From contig NZ_CP027236.1 in the NCBI RefSeq assembly GCF_002999235.1, positions 248,001 to 312,000 of the forward strand: 64,000 nucleotides of DNA. Reading direction: 5' to 3'. Source of the DNA: Actinomyces sp. oral taxon 897 (GTDB taxonomy: Bacteria; Actinomycetota; Actinomycetes; Actinomycetales; Actinomycetaceae). Below are positions 1-8,401 of this stretch, one piece after another (the stretch's first letter is position 1; every line of letters begins with the position of its first letter). The notes beneath the pieces are model-generated. The model was not told the origin of the DNA. It saw only the letters and a list, made by a program, of their open reading frames with translations, and made no database searches. Both the position numbers and the translations under genes were made by a program.

Positions 1-598
1 AGGCGTAGTTGACGTCGTGCAGGACCAGGACCACGGTCCTGCCCAGCTCGTCGGCGGCCGCGCGCAGGCGGCGCATCATCTGCGTGGCGTGGGTCATGTC
101 CAGGTTGTTGAGGGGCTCGTCCAGGAGGACGTAGGGCGTGTCCTGGGCCAGCACCATGGCCACGAAGGCCCGCTGACGCTGCCCCCCGCTCATCTGGTCC
201 AGGCGGCGGGTGGCCAGGGCCTCCAGGTCCATCCACTCGATGGCCTTCTCCACCGCCCTGTGGTCCGCCTCGGTGGGCCGTCCCCCGTTGTGGGGGAACC
301 GGCCGAAGGACACCAGGTCACGCACGGTCAGGCGGACCGTGAGCTGGTTGTCCTGGCGCAGCACGGCCATGGTGCGGGCGAGCTCGCGGGTGTCGGTGCG
401 GCTGACGTCCAGGCCGCCGACCGTCACGGTCCCGGCGTCGGCCCCCAGCAGGCGGGCGATAATGGACAGCAGCGTGGACTTGCCCGCCCCGTTGGGGCCG
501 ATGAGGCAGGTGACGCCGCCCGCGGGCAGGTCCACGGTAATGTCGTCGAGGACCAGGGAGCTTCCGTAGGACTTGGAGACCTGGTCGATGGAGATCAC
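1..598 (-). CDS. Iron/siderophore ABC transporter ATP-binding protein (3' end beyond window)
   Basis: Cytoplasmic ATPase that powers ferric-siderophore import together with the two permeases upstream of it. Translation from a GTG at 598 gives an ABC domain in canonical order: Walker A GPNGAGKST (residues 34-42), signature MSGGQRQR (about 134), Walker B VLLDEP (about 156) and the H-loop histidine in VLHDVNY (about 194). The window edge cuts the gene just after the H-loop, so some 60 C-terminal residues of a usual 250-260 are missing. The GTG overlaps the stop of the second permease by 4 bp (GTGA), which indicates translational coupling. The family (FecE/FepC/BtuD) is clear. The exact siderophore cannot be read from the sequence. 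Confidence 0.93.
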   Translation of the reverse strand, partial: MISIDQVSKSYGSSLVLDDITVDLPAGGVTCLIGPNGAGKSTLLSIIARLLGADAGTVTVGGLDVSRTDTRELARTMAVLRQDNQLTVRLTVRDLVSFGRFPHNGGRPTEADHRAVEKAIEWMDLEALATRRLDQMSGGQRQRAFVAMVLAQDTPYVLLDEPLNNLDMTHATQMMRRLRAAADELGRTVVLVLHDVNYA

Positions 599-1545
599 GA
601 GTGCCTTCCTTCCCGCACGAGGAGGGTAATGAGCAGGAGCCCCCCGAGGAGCTCGACAATGACGGACAGGACGGTGGACCACTTCAGGACGTGCTGGAGC
701 ACGGTCTGGCCCCCTACCAGGGTGAGGACCGCGCACAGGGCGGACGCGGGCAGGGTGACACCGTGGTGGTAGGTCCCCGCCAGGCGGTATCCCAGGTGGG
801 CCACGAGCAGCCCCAGGAAGGTGATCGGGCCGACCATGGCGGTGGACACCGACACCAGGACCGCCGCCAGGACCAGGACGAGGCGCGTCTGGCGGTCCAC
901 GTCCACCCCCAGGGAGGCGGCCAGGGGGCGGCCCAGGAGCAGCACGTCCAGCACGTGCCGCCGGTGCCACAGGGCCAGGGAGGTCAGTGCCACCACGGCG
1001 CCGCCGGCCCACAGCAGGTCCGTGCTCACGTTGCTGAAGGAGGCGAAGAGCCGGGACTGGAGGATGAGGTACTCGTTGGGGTCCAGCAGGCGCTGGATGA
1101 AGACGACCACCGAGCGCAGGAGGGTGCCCAGGATGACGCCTGCCAGGACCAGGACGTGGATCTCCCGGCCGCTGCCCAGCAGCGTGCTGACGAGGAGCAC
1201 GGAGACGACGACCATGACCAGGGTCGTCAGGGCGAACTGGGCCAGGGAGGGGATCCAGGCCAGGGCGGCACCACCCAGGACGAGCACCACGAGGGTCTGG
1301 ACCATGGCGTACAGGGCGTCCAGCCCCATGATCGAGGGCGTCAGGATGCGGTTGCCGGTCACGGTCTGGAAGACGACGGTGGACACCGCCACGGCCCACC
1401 CCACGATCCCCAGGGCAGCCAGGGTCGGCAGGCGGAAGCGGAGCGTGAGGGAGGGGTTGGGGGAGCCCACCAGGAGGAAGGCGGCCACGGCGAGGGCCGC
1501 CAGGAGGGTCAGGAGCGCCAGGCGCACGGCGGGACGGGCGGTCAT
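595..1545 (-). CDS. Iron/siderophore ABC transporter permease 2 (FecCD family)
   Basis: Integral membrane subunit of the siderophore importer, 316 residues, almost entirely hydrophobic segments separated by short loops, as expected of FecCD/BtuC permeases. The conserved C-terminal stretch GPITFLGLLVAHLGYRL matches the family region that contacts the ATPase. I place the start at the ATG at 1545 because it overlaps the stop of permease 1 by 4 bp (ATGA). The open frame extends far upstream, but that part is only an out-of-frame reading of the neighbouring genes. The stop overlaps the GTG of the ATPase. It belongs to a four-gene operon and presumably pairs with permease 1 as a heterodimer. Confidence 0.92.
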   Translation of the reverse strand: MTARPAVRLALLTLLAALAVAAFLLVGSPNPSLTLRFRLPTLAALGIVGWAVAVSTVVFQTVTGNRILTPSIMGLDALYAMVQTLVVLVLGGAALAWIPSLAQFALTTLVMVVVSVLLVSTLLGSGREIHVLVLAGVILGTLLRSVVVFIQRLLDPNEYLILQSRLFASFSNVSTDLLWAGGAVVALTSLALWHRRHVLDVLLLGRPLAASLGVDVDRQTRLVLVLAAVLVSVSTAMVGPITFLGLLVAHLGYRLAGTYHHGVTLPASALCAVLTLVGGQTVLQHVLKWSTVLSVIVELLGGLLLITLLVREGRHS

Positions 1546-2645
1546 CGGGTGCTCCTGAGCAGCATGATGAGGAAGAGGAGGGAGCCGACCACACCCATGA
1601 CGAGCCCCACGGAGATCTCGTAGGGGTGGTTGACCAGGCGCCCCAGGACGTCGCAGGCCAGGACCATGACGGCGCCGCCGACGGCCATCCACGGCAGGGA
1701 GCGGCGCAGGCTGTCCCCTGCCACCAGGGAGACCATATTGGGCACCACCAGGCCCAGGAAGGGCAGGGAGCCGACCACCACCACCGTGACCGCGCTGGTC
1801 AGGGAGACGATCACCATGCCCAGGGCCATTGTACGGTCGTAGGCCAGGCCCAGGCCCACGGCCCGGTCCCGCCCCAGCCCGGCCACGGTGAAGCGGTCCG
1901 CGGCGAACCAGGCCACCAGGGTCATGACCCCCACCCCCCACAGGAGCTCGTAGCGTCCGGCGACCTTGCCGGAGAGGTCGCCGCTGGTCCAGGCCCCCAG
2001 GGTCTGCATGAGGTCCAGGCGCCAGGCCACGAAGGTGGTAGCGGCCTCGACGACGCCGGCGAGCATAATGCCTACCAGGGGTACCAGGACGTCGTTGGGG
2101 CGGTGCACGGGCAGACGGCGCAGCAGCCACAGGAACAGGGCCGAGCCTACGGCGGCGCTCGCCGCCCCGGCACCCATCTTGGCGGTCATGCTGGCGGAGG
2201 GCGCCAGGACGGTCGCGGCCAGGATGCCGGCGGTGGCGAACTGCACGGTCCCGGTGGTGGAGGGGGCCACGAAGCGGTTGCGCACCAGCAGCTGCATGAG
2301 GGCCCCGGCGGTGGCCATGGCGGCCCCGGCCAGGGCGGCGGCGGCGGTGCGGGGGATCCGGGACTCGACCAGGAGCGTGGTGTCCTGGGGCCCCAGCCTG
2401 CCCAGGAGCAGCTTGACCGGGTTCAGGGTGACCACGCCGGTGACCAGGGACAGGCCCACCAGCACCACCAGGGCGACCAGGAGGCGGATCAGCACCTGGG
2501 AGTCCCCTCGGGAGGCGGTCCCTGCTACCGCGGGCTCCTGCCCCGGCGTCGCGGGCCGGGTGGGGGCGGACGGGGGGACGGGCCCCGGCCCGGGGGACGT
2601 GGCGGGCACGTCGTCCCGGGCCGGGGTGGCGGGCGAGGAGGTCAT
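1542..2645 (-). CDS. Iron/siderophore ABC transporter permease 1 (FecCD family)
   Basis: First transmembrane subunit of the siderophore importer, 367 residues. It has a disordered Pro/Ala/Thr-rich cytoplasmic N-terminus of about 48 residues, then multiple membrane helices typical of FecCD. The family signature region GSLPFLGLVVPNMVSLVAG lies near residue 310. ATG at 2645 overlaps the stop of the binding-protein gene (ATGA), and its own stop overlaps permease 2, so the operon reads as one coupled unit. The N-terminal extension is longer than in most homologues, and a later start near residue 50 cannot be excluded. Confidence 0.92.
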   Translation of the reverse strand: MTSSPATPARDDVPATSPGPGPVPPSAPTRPATPGQEPAVAGTASRGDSQVLIRLLVALVVLVGLSLVTGVVTLNPVKLLLGRLGPQDTTLLVESRIPRTAAAALAGAAMATAGALMQLLVRNRFVAPSTTGTVQFATAGILAATVLAPSASMTAKMGAGAASAAVGSALFLWLLRRLPVHRPNDVLVPLVGIMLAGVVEAATTFVAWRLDLMQTLGAWTSGDLSGKVAGRYELLWGVGVMTLVAWFAADRFTVAGLGRDRAVGLGLAYDRTMALGMVIVSLTSAVTVVVVGSLPFLGLVVPNMVSLVAGDSLRRSLPWMAVGGAVMVLACDVLGRLVNHPYEISVGLVMGVVGSLLFLIMLLRSTR

Positions 2646-3673
2646 GCGCCGATGGCTTTGCCGACCTCGTCCACCATGGCGGGGGCGTTGTGGAGCCCGG
2701 CGCCGATGATGTACCAGCGCTGGCCGTCGAGGTAGGCCACCTGGTTCTTGGTCCAGGCGGTGGTGGCGGTGACCAGGTCGGTGTTGAGCACCTCCTTGGC
2801 GGCCTGGCCGCTGTCGCCGATGGCGGCGTCGCGGTCGACCACGAACAGCCAGTCGGGGTTGGCCTGGCTAATGAGCTCAAAGGAGATGGACTCCCCGTGG
2901 GTAGCGGCCTCGACGTCCTCGATGGCGGGGGCGATCCCCAGCTGGTCGTGGATAATGCCGAAGCGCGAGCCCTTGCCGAAGGCGGTGACCTTGCCGCCGG
3001 AGGTCATGAGGACCAGGCCCTTGCCGACGGTGGTGCCCTTGGCCTTGACACGCTCGACGTCCTTGTTGTAGGTCTCCAGGGCCTTGGCGGCGGCGTCGGC
3101 GGCCCCGAAGATCTTGCTCATGAGGTCGGTGGTGGTGGTGAGACGCTCCTCGAAGGAGGTGGAGCGGTCCCCGGGGATCAGGATGGTCTTGCCCTCGAAG
3201 GCGGCGGCCACGGAGTCGTAGGTCTTGGCCGAGCGTCCTCCCACGATGACCAGGTCGGGGTCCAGGGAGGCGATCTTCTCCTGGTCGGGCTCCTGGAGGT
3301 TGCCCACGACGGTGGCCTTGGAGTAGTGGTCGCCCAGGTCGGTGGGCAGGGTCTCGCCGTTGCGCACAATGCCCACGACGTGGTCGGCCACGCCCAGGGC
3401 CACCAGGGTGTCCATGGTGGTGATGTCCAGGACGACGACCTTGCTCGGGGCGGACTGGAAGGTCATCTCGCCCTTGCCGTGGGTCACGGTCACCGGGAAG
3501 GCGGGGGCGCCGGAGGAGGCGCCCTGCGAGGCGGACGTGGAGTCCGCGGCGCCGGAGGCGGTCTCCGGGGCGCCGGAGGCGGAGCTGTCGGACGGCTTGT
3601 CGGAGGAGCAGGCGGTCAGGATCCCGGCGGTACCGACGGCACCCAGTGAGAGGAGAGAACGGCGGGTAATCAT
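2642..3673 (-). CDS. Siderophore/iron substrate-binding lipoprotein
   Basis: Extracytoplasmic receptor that delivers a ferric-siderophore to the permeases; 343 residues. The N-terminus has a twin-Arg-like MITRRSLLSLG start, a short hydrophobic stretch and a lipobox ILTAC with the lipidated Cys at residue 22, followed by a Ser/Ala-rich linker. The body shows the class III binding-protein pattern of FatB/CeuE/FepB, e.g. DPDLVIVGGRSA in the middle and a C-terminal domain ending in a long helix. It is first in the operon, with a DtxR/IdeR-like box about 70 bp upstream, so iron repression is likely. Ligand identity is unknown. Confidence 0.92.
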   Translation of the reverse strand: MITRRSLLSLGAVGTAGILTACSSDKPSDSSASGAPETASGAADSTSASQGASSGAPAFPVTVTHGKGEMTFQSAPSKVVVLDITTMDTLVALGVADHVVGIVRNGETLPTDLGDHYSKATVVGNLQEPDQEKIASLDPDLVIVGGRSAKTYDSVAAAFEGKTILIPGDRSTSFEERLTTTTDLMSKIFGAADAAAKALETYNKDVERVKAKGTTVGKGLVLMTSGGKVTAFGKGSRFGIIHDQLGIAPAIEDVEAATHGESISFELISQANPDWLFVVDRDAAIGDSGQAAKEVLNTDLVTATTAWTKNQVAYLDGQRWYIIGAGLHNAPAMVDEVGKAIGA

Positions 3674-3743
3674 AAGGCTCCTTCGAGCGTGACAGATGGT
3701 GTGGGGATACGGGCACCGCCTCGATCGGAGGCAGGACCACCAT

Positions 3744-3762
3744 TTAGGCTAGCCTCGTCTAG
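3744..3762. promoter_or_regulatory. DtxR/IdeR-type iron box
   Basis: TTAGGCTAGCCTCGTCTAG matches 14 of 19 positions of the textbook DtxR operator TTAGGTTAGCCTAACCTAA, with the left half nearly perfect and the right half degenerate. It lies between the divergent importer operon (start 3673) and the nucleotidyltransferase (start 3869). It could repress the importer when iron is replete and might also overlap the promoter of the plus-strand gene. Confidence 0.7.
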
Positions 3763-3868
3763 CCATATTCTCTATCAGGACTTATGTCACAATCTGGGGG
3801 GCGTGAGGGGGCATGGCGATGTGATCGAATGTGCGCGAATCGTGTCTCGATCGCATAAGATGGTGCAC

Positions 3869-4744
3869 ATGTCTTCGACGACCGCAGGCTCTGCCCCCTC
3901 CGCCCCCCTACCTGTCACCAAGGCCGTTGTCCTCGCGCGCGGCCTGGGTACCCGTATGCGCGCCGCCTCCCCGTCCTCGGCGGGCGCCCCCGCCGTCACC
4001 GACGCCGCCGTCGAGGCCGGCGCCAAGGGCATGATCGACGTCGGACGCCCCTTCCTGGACTACGTCGTCTCCGCCCTGGCCGACGCCGGCATCACCCGGA
4101 TCTGCCTGGTCATCGGCCCGGAGCACACCATGTTCCGGGAGCACTTCGACTCCCTGGCCGCCAGCGGCGAGCTGGCCCGTGTCACCGTCTCCTACGCCGT
4201 CCAGGCCGAGCCCCTGGGCACGGCCGACGCGGTCGCCGCCGCGAAGGACTTCGCCGCCGGCGACCGCGTGGTCGTCATTAACTCGGACAACTACTACCCG
4301 GTACAGGCCCTGCGCCAGCTCGTGGCCCTGCCCGGCGCCGGGCTCATCGGCTTTGACCGCCAGGCGCTGCTGGCGCGGTCCAACATCCCGCCCGACCGCA
4401 TCGCGGCCTTCGCGGTCCTGGAGCAGGAGCGTGACGAGCAGGGGCGCCTCCTCATGCGTGACATCGTGGAGAAGCCCACCGCCGACCAGCTCGCGTCCCT
4501 GGGCCCCCAGGCCCCGCTGTCCATGAACGCCTGGCTGTTCACCCCCGGGATCTTCGCCGCCTGCCGGGACGTCACCCCCTCGGCGCGCGGGGAGTACGAG
4601 ATCACCGACGCCGTCCGCCTGGACCGCTCCCGGGGCACCGAGTACCAGGTCGTGCCGGTGGCGGCGGGCGTGCTGGACCTGTCGCGCCGGGACGACATCG
4701 CCTCGGTGCGGGCCGCCCTGGAGGGCGTGGAGGTCTCGCTGTGA
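3869..4744 (+). CDS. Sugar-1-phosphate nucleotidyltransferase
   Basis: Transfers an NMP group from NTP to a sugar-1-phosphate to make an NDP-sugar. The N-terminal Rossmann motif is AVVLARGLGTRMR (residues 19-31), where the usual AAG of the family reads ARG. A metal-binding Asp sits in INSDNYYP (about 136) and the DIVEKP motif near 198 is canonical. Length of about 291 residues fits the minimal family. ATG 3869 is preceded by a TAAGAT -10-like hexamer at 3856-3861, which would put transcription start on the ATG, so I infer a leaderless message; ATG 3860 is an alternative. The stop overlaps the kinase start by 4 bp. Sugar and nucleotide are not predictable from sequence alone. Confidence 0.85.
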   Translation: MSSTTAGSAPSAPLPVTKAVVLARGLGTRMRAASPSSAGAPAVTDAAVEAGAKGMIDVGRPFLDYVVSALADAGITRICLVIGPEHTMFREHFDSLAASGELARVTVSYAVQAEPLGTADAVAAAKDFAAGDRVVVINSDNYYPVQALRQLVALPGAGLIGFDRQALLARSNIPPDRIAAFAVLEQERDEQGRLLMRDIVEKPTADQLASLGPQAPLSMNAWLFTPGIFAACRDVTPSARGEYEITDAVRLDRSRGTEYQVVPVAAGVLDLSRRDDIASVRAALEGVEVSL

Positions 4745-6057
4745 CCCCGCTGCTGAGCACCCCGACCCCGGGGACGGCCGTCCCCCGCCTCCAGGGCGCC
4801 GACGCGGCCCCGGGCTCCCTCCAGGGACCCCTGAGCTCCCCCGCCACGGCCGTGACCTGGTTCGTCCCCGGACGCATTGAGGTCCTGGGCAAGCACACCG
4901 ACTACGCCGGGGGCCGCTCCCTGCTGGCGGCCGCCTCCCACGGCATCACCTTCACCGGCCGCGTCATCGACCCGCCCGTGCTGCGGGTGACCAGCGAGGT
5001 CATCGGCCAGACCGTGGAGATCCCCTACGACGGGGACACCCGGGACTGGCAGGGCCACTGGGCCGGGTACCCGGCCGCCGTCTGCGCCCGGCTGCGCAAG
5101 AACTTCGGGGACGTCCTGCGCGGCGCCGAGGTCACGGTCTCCACGAACCTGCCCCTGGCCTCGGGCATGTCCTCCTCCTCGGCGATGATCGTGGGCCTGG
5201 CGCACGTCCTCATGGACCTCTCCGGCATCGAGTCCCTGCCCGTCTTCAGGCAGAACGTGCACACCACCGAGGAGCTCGCCCACTTCATGGCCTGTATCGA
5301 GAACGGGCAGACCTTCGGCACGCTGCCCGGGGAGCAGGGGGTGGGGACCTTCGGCGGCAGCGAGGACCACACGGGCATGATGTGCTGCCACGCCGGCAGG
5401 CTCAGCCAGTACTCCTTCTGCCCCACCCGCCTGGAGCGCGAGGTCCCCTTCCCTGAGGACCACTCCTTCGTCATCGCCGTCTCCGGGGTCCTGGCCGAGA
5501 AGAGCGGCCGTGCCCGGGACCTGTACAACCGCGCCTCCCTGTCCACCCGGGAGATCGTGGCGCTGTGGAACCAGGCCACCGGCCGCCAGGACGTCTACCT
5601 GGCCGACGCCGTGCGCTCCGGCACCGACGCCCCCGAGCGCATACGCCAAGTCGTGGCCGGTCACGACTACCTGCCCCAGCGGTTCGAGCAGTTCCTGACC
5701 GAGTCCGAGCAGATCGTCGGGCAGGCCGGGGACGCCCTGGCGGCCGGGGACATGGAGACCTTCGGCGAGCTGGTGGACCTGTCCCAGAAGTGGACGGACG
5801 AGGGCCTGGACAACCAGGTGCCGCAGACCCGCGCCCTGGCGCGCCTGGCCCGTCGGCAGGGGGCCGTGGCCGCCTCCGCCTTCGGTGCGGGGTTCGGGGG
5901 CTCGGTGTGGGCGCTGGTGCCCACCGCCGGGTCCCAGGCGTTCGCCGGGCGCTGGCTGAGCGCCTACGCCCGGGAGTTCCCCGAGACTGCGGCGCGGGCC
6001 GTCACGCTGGTCACCCGCCCCGGTGCCCCCGCCCGCCGTCTGGCCCTAGAGACGTGA
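4741..6057 (+). CDS. GHMP sugar kinase, galactokinase-like
   Basis: ATP-dependent sugar 1-kinase, 438 residues. It shows the galactokinase sugar-binding signature in modified form, GRIEVLGKHTDY (44-55), the phosphate loop PLASGMSSSSA (about 137-147) and the GHMP third motif GAGFGGS (about 382). The usual catalytic GxMDQ is replaced by GSEDHTGMM near residue 205, so the catalytic Asp appears retained within a diverged context. GTG start overlaps the nucleotidyltransferase stop (GTGA). A sugar kinase coupled to a nucleotidyltransferase is the logic of a salvage route: free sugar to sugar-1-P to NDP-sugar. Galactose is possible, but the changed active site argues for caution. Confidence 0.85.
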   Translation: MTPLLSTPTPGTAVPRLQGADAAPGSLQGPLSSPATAVTWFVPGRIEVLGKHTDYAGGRSLLAAASHGITFTGRVIDPPVLRVTSEVIGQTVEIPYDGDTRDWQGHWAGYPAAVCARLRKNFGDVLRGAEVTVSTNLPLASGMSSSSAMIVGLAHVLMDLSGIESLPVFRQNVHTTEELAHFMACIENGQTFGTLPGEQGVGTFGGSEDHTGMMCCHAGRLSQYSFCPTRLEREVPFPEDHSFVIAVSGVLAEKSGRARDLYNRASLSTREIVALWNQATGRQDVYLADAVRSGTDAPERIRQVVAGHDYLPQRFEQFLTESEQIVGQAGDALAAGDMETFGELVDLSQKWTDEGLDNQVPQTRALARLARRQGAVAASAFGAGFGGSVWALVPTAGSQAFAGRWLSAYAREFPETAARAVTLVTRPGAPARRLALET

Positions 6058-6331
6058 GGAAGACGACAGCGTCGGTGTGAGCCGGTGGCTGGCCGCGTGC
6101 TGGTACGGGCGCCCGGCACGGGGCCGCGGCCGGGCTCCTGGCCCGGCGGGCCGGGCCCGGCCGGGCGTGCTCCGGTGGGGGCCGGGTGGTCCTGCCTCAG
6201 CGGGGACCTCCCGGCCCCGGTGCTGCCGGTCCCGGGAGCAGGGGCCGTGGCACGGGTGACGGCGTACGGGCCAGCGGCCGGGGCCGGTCCCGTTTCCACA
6301 CTCGGCCGGAGCCTGGTACAGTGCTCCGCGG

Positions 6332-6407
6332 GCCCCGGTAGCTCAGTGGATAGAGCGTCTGCCTCCGGAGCAGAAGGTCGCAGGTTCGAATCCTGTCCGG
6401 GGCACCA
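6332..6407 (+). tRNA. tRNA-Arg (anticodon CCG)
   Basis: Complete cloverleaf: acceptor arms GCCCCGG and CCGGGGC, D-arm with AGCTCAGTGGATAGAGC, anticodon stem TCTGC/GCAGA around loop CTCCGGA giving anticodon CCG (decodes CGG), T-arm GGTTCGAATCC, discriminator A, and an encoded CCA at 6405-6407. A TACAGT hexamer at 6318-6323 is a plausible -10. Confidence 0.97.
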
Positions 6408-6415
6408 CACCACCC

Positions 6416-6443
6416 AAGGCCCCGTCACGGATGGCGGGGCCTT
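6416..6443 (+). terminator. Hairpin terminator after tRNA-Arg
   Basis: Perfect 9-bp stem AAGGCCCCG / CGGGGCCTT with a 10-nt loop starts 9 bp after the tRNA CCA. There is no long T tract, which is common in GC-rich actinobacteria. Confidence 0.75.
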
Positions 6444-6582
6444 CCTCGTGCCCGCGCGCCGAGGGGCAGGGTGGACGCCCTGGGTATGAGGCCACGGCCC
6501 AGGGCCCGACCGTGACGTCGCACGCGGGCCGGGCGGTTCGGTGGGGTCACCCAACCGGACCCGTGGTGGTCTGCCTACCAGG

Positions 6583-6702
6583 TCAGGTGGTGGCCAGGTA
6601 GGCCTCGACGGCGTCGCGGATGACCGCGCTGGCGGTGGTGTTGTGTTCGCGGACGTAGGCGTCCAGGGCGTCAGGATCTCGCGTGGGGCCGTCCGCGGCC
6701 AT
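6583..6702 (-). pseudogene. Ribbon-helix-helix antitoxin remnant (or 39-residue small protein)
   Basis: Reading from an ATG at 6702 gives 39 residues. The stretch from LDAYVREHNTTASAV through IRDAVEAYLATT resembles the two helices of a CopG/RHH DNA-binding protein. The N-terminal DNA-contacting strand is missing: upstream sequence in this frame is antisense to argS. No toxin gene is adjacent. The best reading is the tail of a degraded antitoxin gene, although expression as a mini-protein is not excluded. Confidence 0.4.
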
Positions 6703-6718
6703 CCGGTAGCCTGTGCCC

Positions 6719-8401
6719 GTGACCCCAGAAGAGCTTGCCGCAGCGATCCGCTCCGTCCTCGTCTCCGCCGTCGCCTCCGGGCAGATCGCCCTGGACGGGG
6801 AGATTCCCGTACCCCACGTGGAGCGACCCCGCAACCGCGACCACGGCGACTGGGCCACCAACGTCGCCATGCAGCTGGCCAAGAAGGCCGGGACCAGCCC
6901 GCGCGCCCTGGCCGGGGTCCTCGCCACCGGCCTGGAGGCCGTTGACGGCATCGCCTCGGTGGAGGTGGCCGGACCCGGGTTCCTCAACGTCCGCCTGGAT
7001 GCGGCCAGCGCCGGCGAGCTGGCCCGCACCATTGTGGAGGCGGGGGAGGCCTACGGGCGCAACGAGACCCTGGCCAGCCAGCACGTCAACCTCGAGTACG
7101 TCTCGGCCAACCCCACCGGGCCGGTGCACCTGGGCGGGGCCCGGTGGGCCGCCGTCGGCGACTCCCTGGCCCGGATCCTGTCCGCCTGCGGGGCCGCCGT
7201 GACCCGCGAGTACTACTTCAACGACCACGGCACCCAGATCGACCGCTTCGCCGCCTCCCTGCTGGCCAGCGCCCGCGGCCAGGCCACCCCCGAGGACGGC
7301 TACGGCGGCGACTACATCGCCGAGACCGCCCAGGAGGTCACGGCCGGTGAGCTGGCCGCCGGGCGCCCCGACCCCGCCACCCTGCCCGAGGCCGAGGCCG
7401 TCGAGGTCTTCCGCGCCCGGGGCGTGGACCTCATGTTCGCCGCCGTCAAGGCCGAGCTGCACGCCTTCCGCTCCGACTTCGACGTCTTCTTCCACGAGGA
7501 CTCCCTGCACACCTCCGGGGCCGTGGAGCGGGCCATTGACCGCCTGCGTGAGCGCGGCGTCATCTTCCAGGCCGACGGCGCCACCTGGCTGCGCACCACC
7601 GACTTCGGGGACGACAAGGACCGCGTCCTGATCAAGTCCGACGGCGAGGCCGCCTACTTCGCCGCCGACCTGGCCTACTACCTGGACAAGCGTGAGCGCG
7701 GCGCCGACTGCGCCGTCTACCTGCTGGGCGCGGACCACCACGGCTACGTCGGTCGCATGATGGCCATGTGCGCCGCCTTCGGGGACATCCCCGGCGTCAA
7801 TATGCAGATCATTATCGGCCAGCTCGTCAACCTGGTACGTGACGGCGCCCCGGTACGCATGTCCAAGCGCGCCGGCACCATTGTCACCCTGGAGGACCTG
7901 GTGGACGCCGTGGGCGTGGACGCCGCCCGCTACGCCCTGGCCCGCTCCTCCATGGACTCCATGATCGACATCGACCTGGACCTGCTGGCCTCCACCTCCA
8001 ACGACAACCCCGTCTACTACGTCCAGTACGCCCACGCCCGCACCCGCTCCGTGGCCCGTAACGCCGCCGAGCACGGGGTGAGCCGGGACCCCGAGCAGGC
8101 CGTCTTCGAGCCCGCCGCCCTGGACGACCCGGCCGATGCCGCCCTGCTGGGCGCCCTGGCCCAGTTCCCCGCCACCGTGGCCCAGGCCGCCGCCCTGCGC
8201 GAGCAGCACCGCCTGGCCCGCTACCTGGAGCAGCTGGCCGCCTCCTACCACGCCTGGTACGGGGTCACCCGCGTCACCCCGCGTGGCGACGACCCCGTGG
8301 GCCCCGGGCACGTGGCCCGCCTGTGGCTCAACGACGCCGTCGGGCAGGTCCTGGCCAACGGGCTGGGCCTGCTGGGCGTCAGCGCCCCGGAGAGGATGTG
8401 A
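6719..8401 (+). CDS. argS: Arginyl-tRNA synthetase
   Basis: Class I synthetase charging tRNA-Arg with arginine, about 560 residues. The HIGH-type signature appears in [13 protein letters not shown] (about residue 120), the KMSKS-type loop as RMSKRAGT (about 380), and the C-terminal anticodon-binding DALR domain ends in [11 protein letters not shown] choose GTG 6719 over GTG 6713 because a TAGCCT -10-like hexamer ends at 6712, placing the transcript start on GTG 6719 (leaderless). The stop overlaps the lysA start. Its neighbour tRNA-Arg is probably coincidental. Confidence 0.95.
   Translation: MTPEELAAAIRSVLVSAVASGQIALDGEIPVPHVERPRNRDHGDWATNVAMQLAKKAGTSPRALAGVLATGLEAVDGIASVEVAGPGFLNVRLDAASAGELARTIVEAGEAYGRNETLASQHVNLEYVSANPTGPVHLGGARWAAVGDSLARILSACGAAVTREYYFNDHGTQIDRFAASLLASARGQATPEDGYGGDYIAETAQEVTAGELAAGRPDPATLPEAEAVEVFRARGVDLMFAAVKAELHAFRSDFDVFFHEDSLHTSGAVERAIDRLRERGVIFQADGATWLRTTDFGDDKDRVLIKSDGEAAYFAADLAYYLDKRERGADCAVYLLGADHHGYVGRMMAMCAAFGDIPGVNMQIIIGQLVNLVRDGAPVRMSKRAGTIVTLEDLVDAVGVDAARYALARSSMDSMIDIDLDLLASTSNDNPVYYVQYAHARTRSVARNAAEHGVSRDPEQAVFEPAALDDPADAALLGALAQFPATVAQAAALREQHRLARYLEQLAASYHAWYGVTRVTPRGDDPVGPGHVARLWLNDAVGQVLANGLGLLGVSAPERM

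Noticed and set aside
595..2880. A 761-codon frame on the minus strand suggesting a giant fusion protein
   Set aside because: Only the last 316 codons encode a permease. The first part is an out-of-frame reading of the binding-protein and permease genes. The ATG at 1545 overlaps the upstream stop as in the other genes of the operon.
6243..6342. Second tRNA next to tRNA-Arg
   Set aside because: The sequence before 6332 lacks a T-arm and paired acceptor ends; only one cloverleaf is present.
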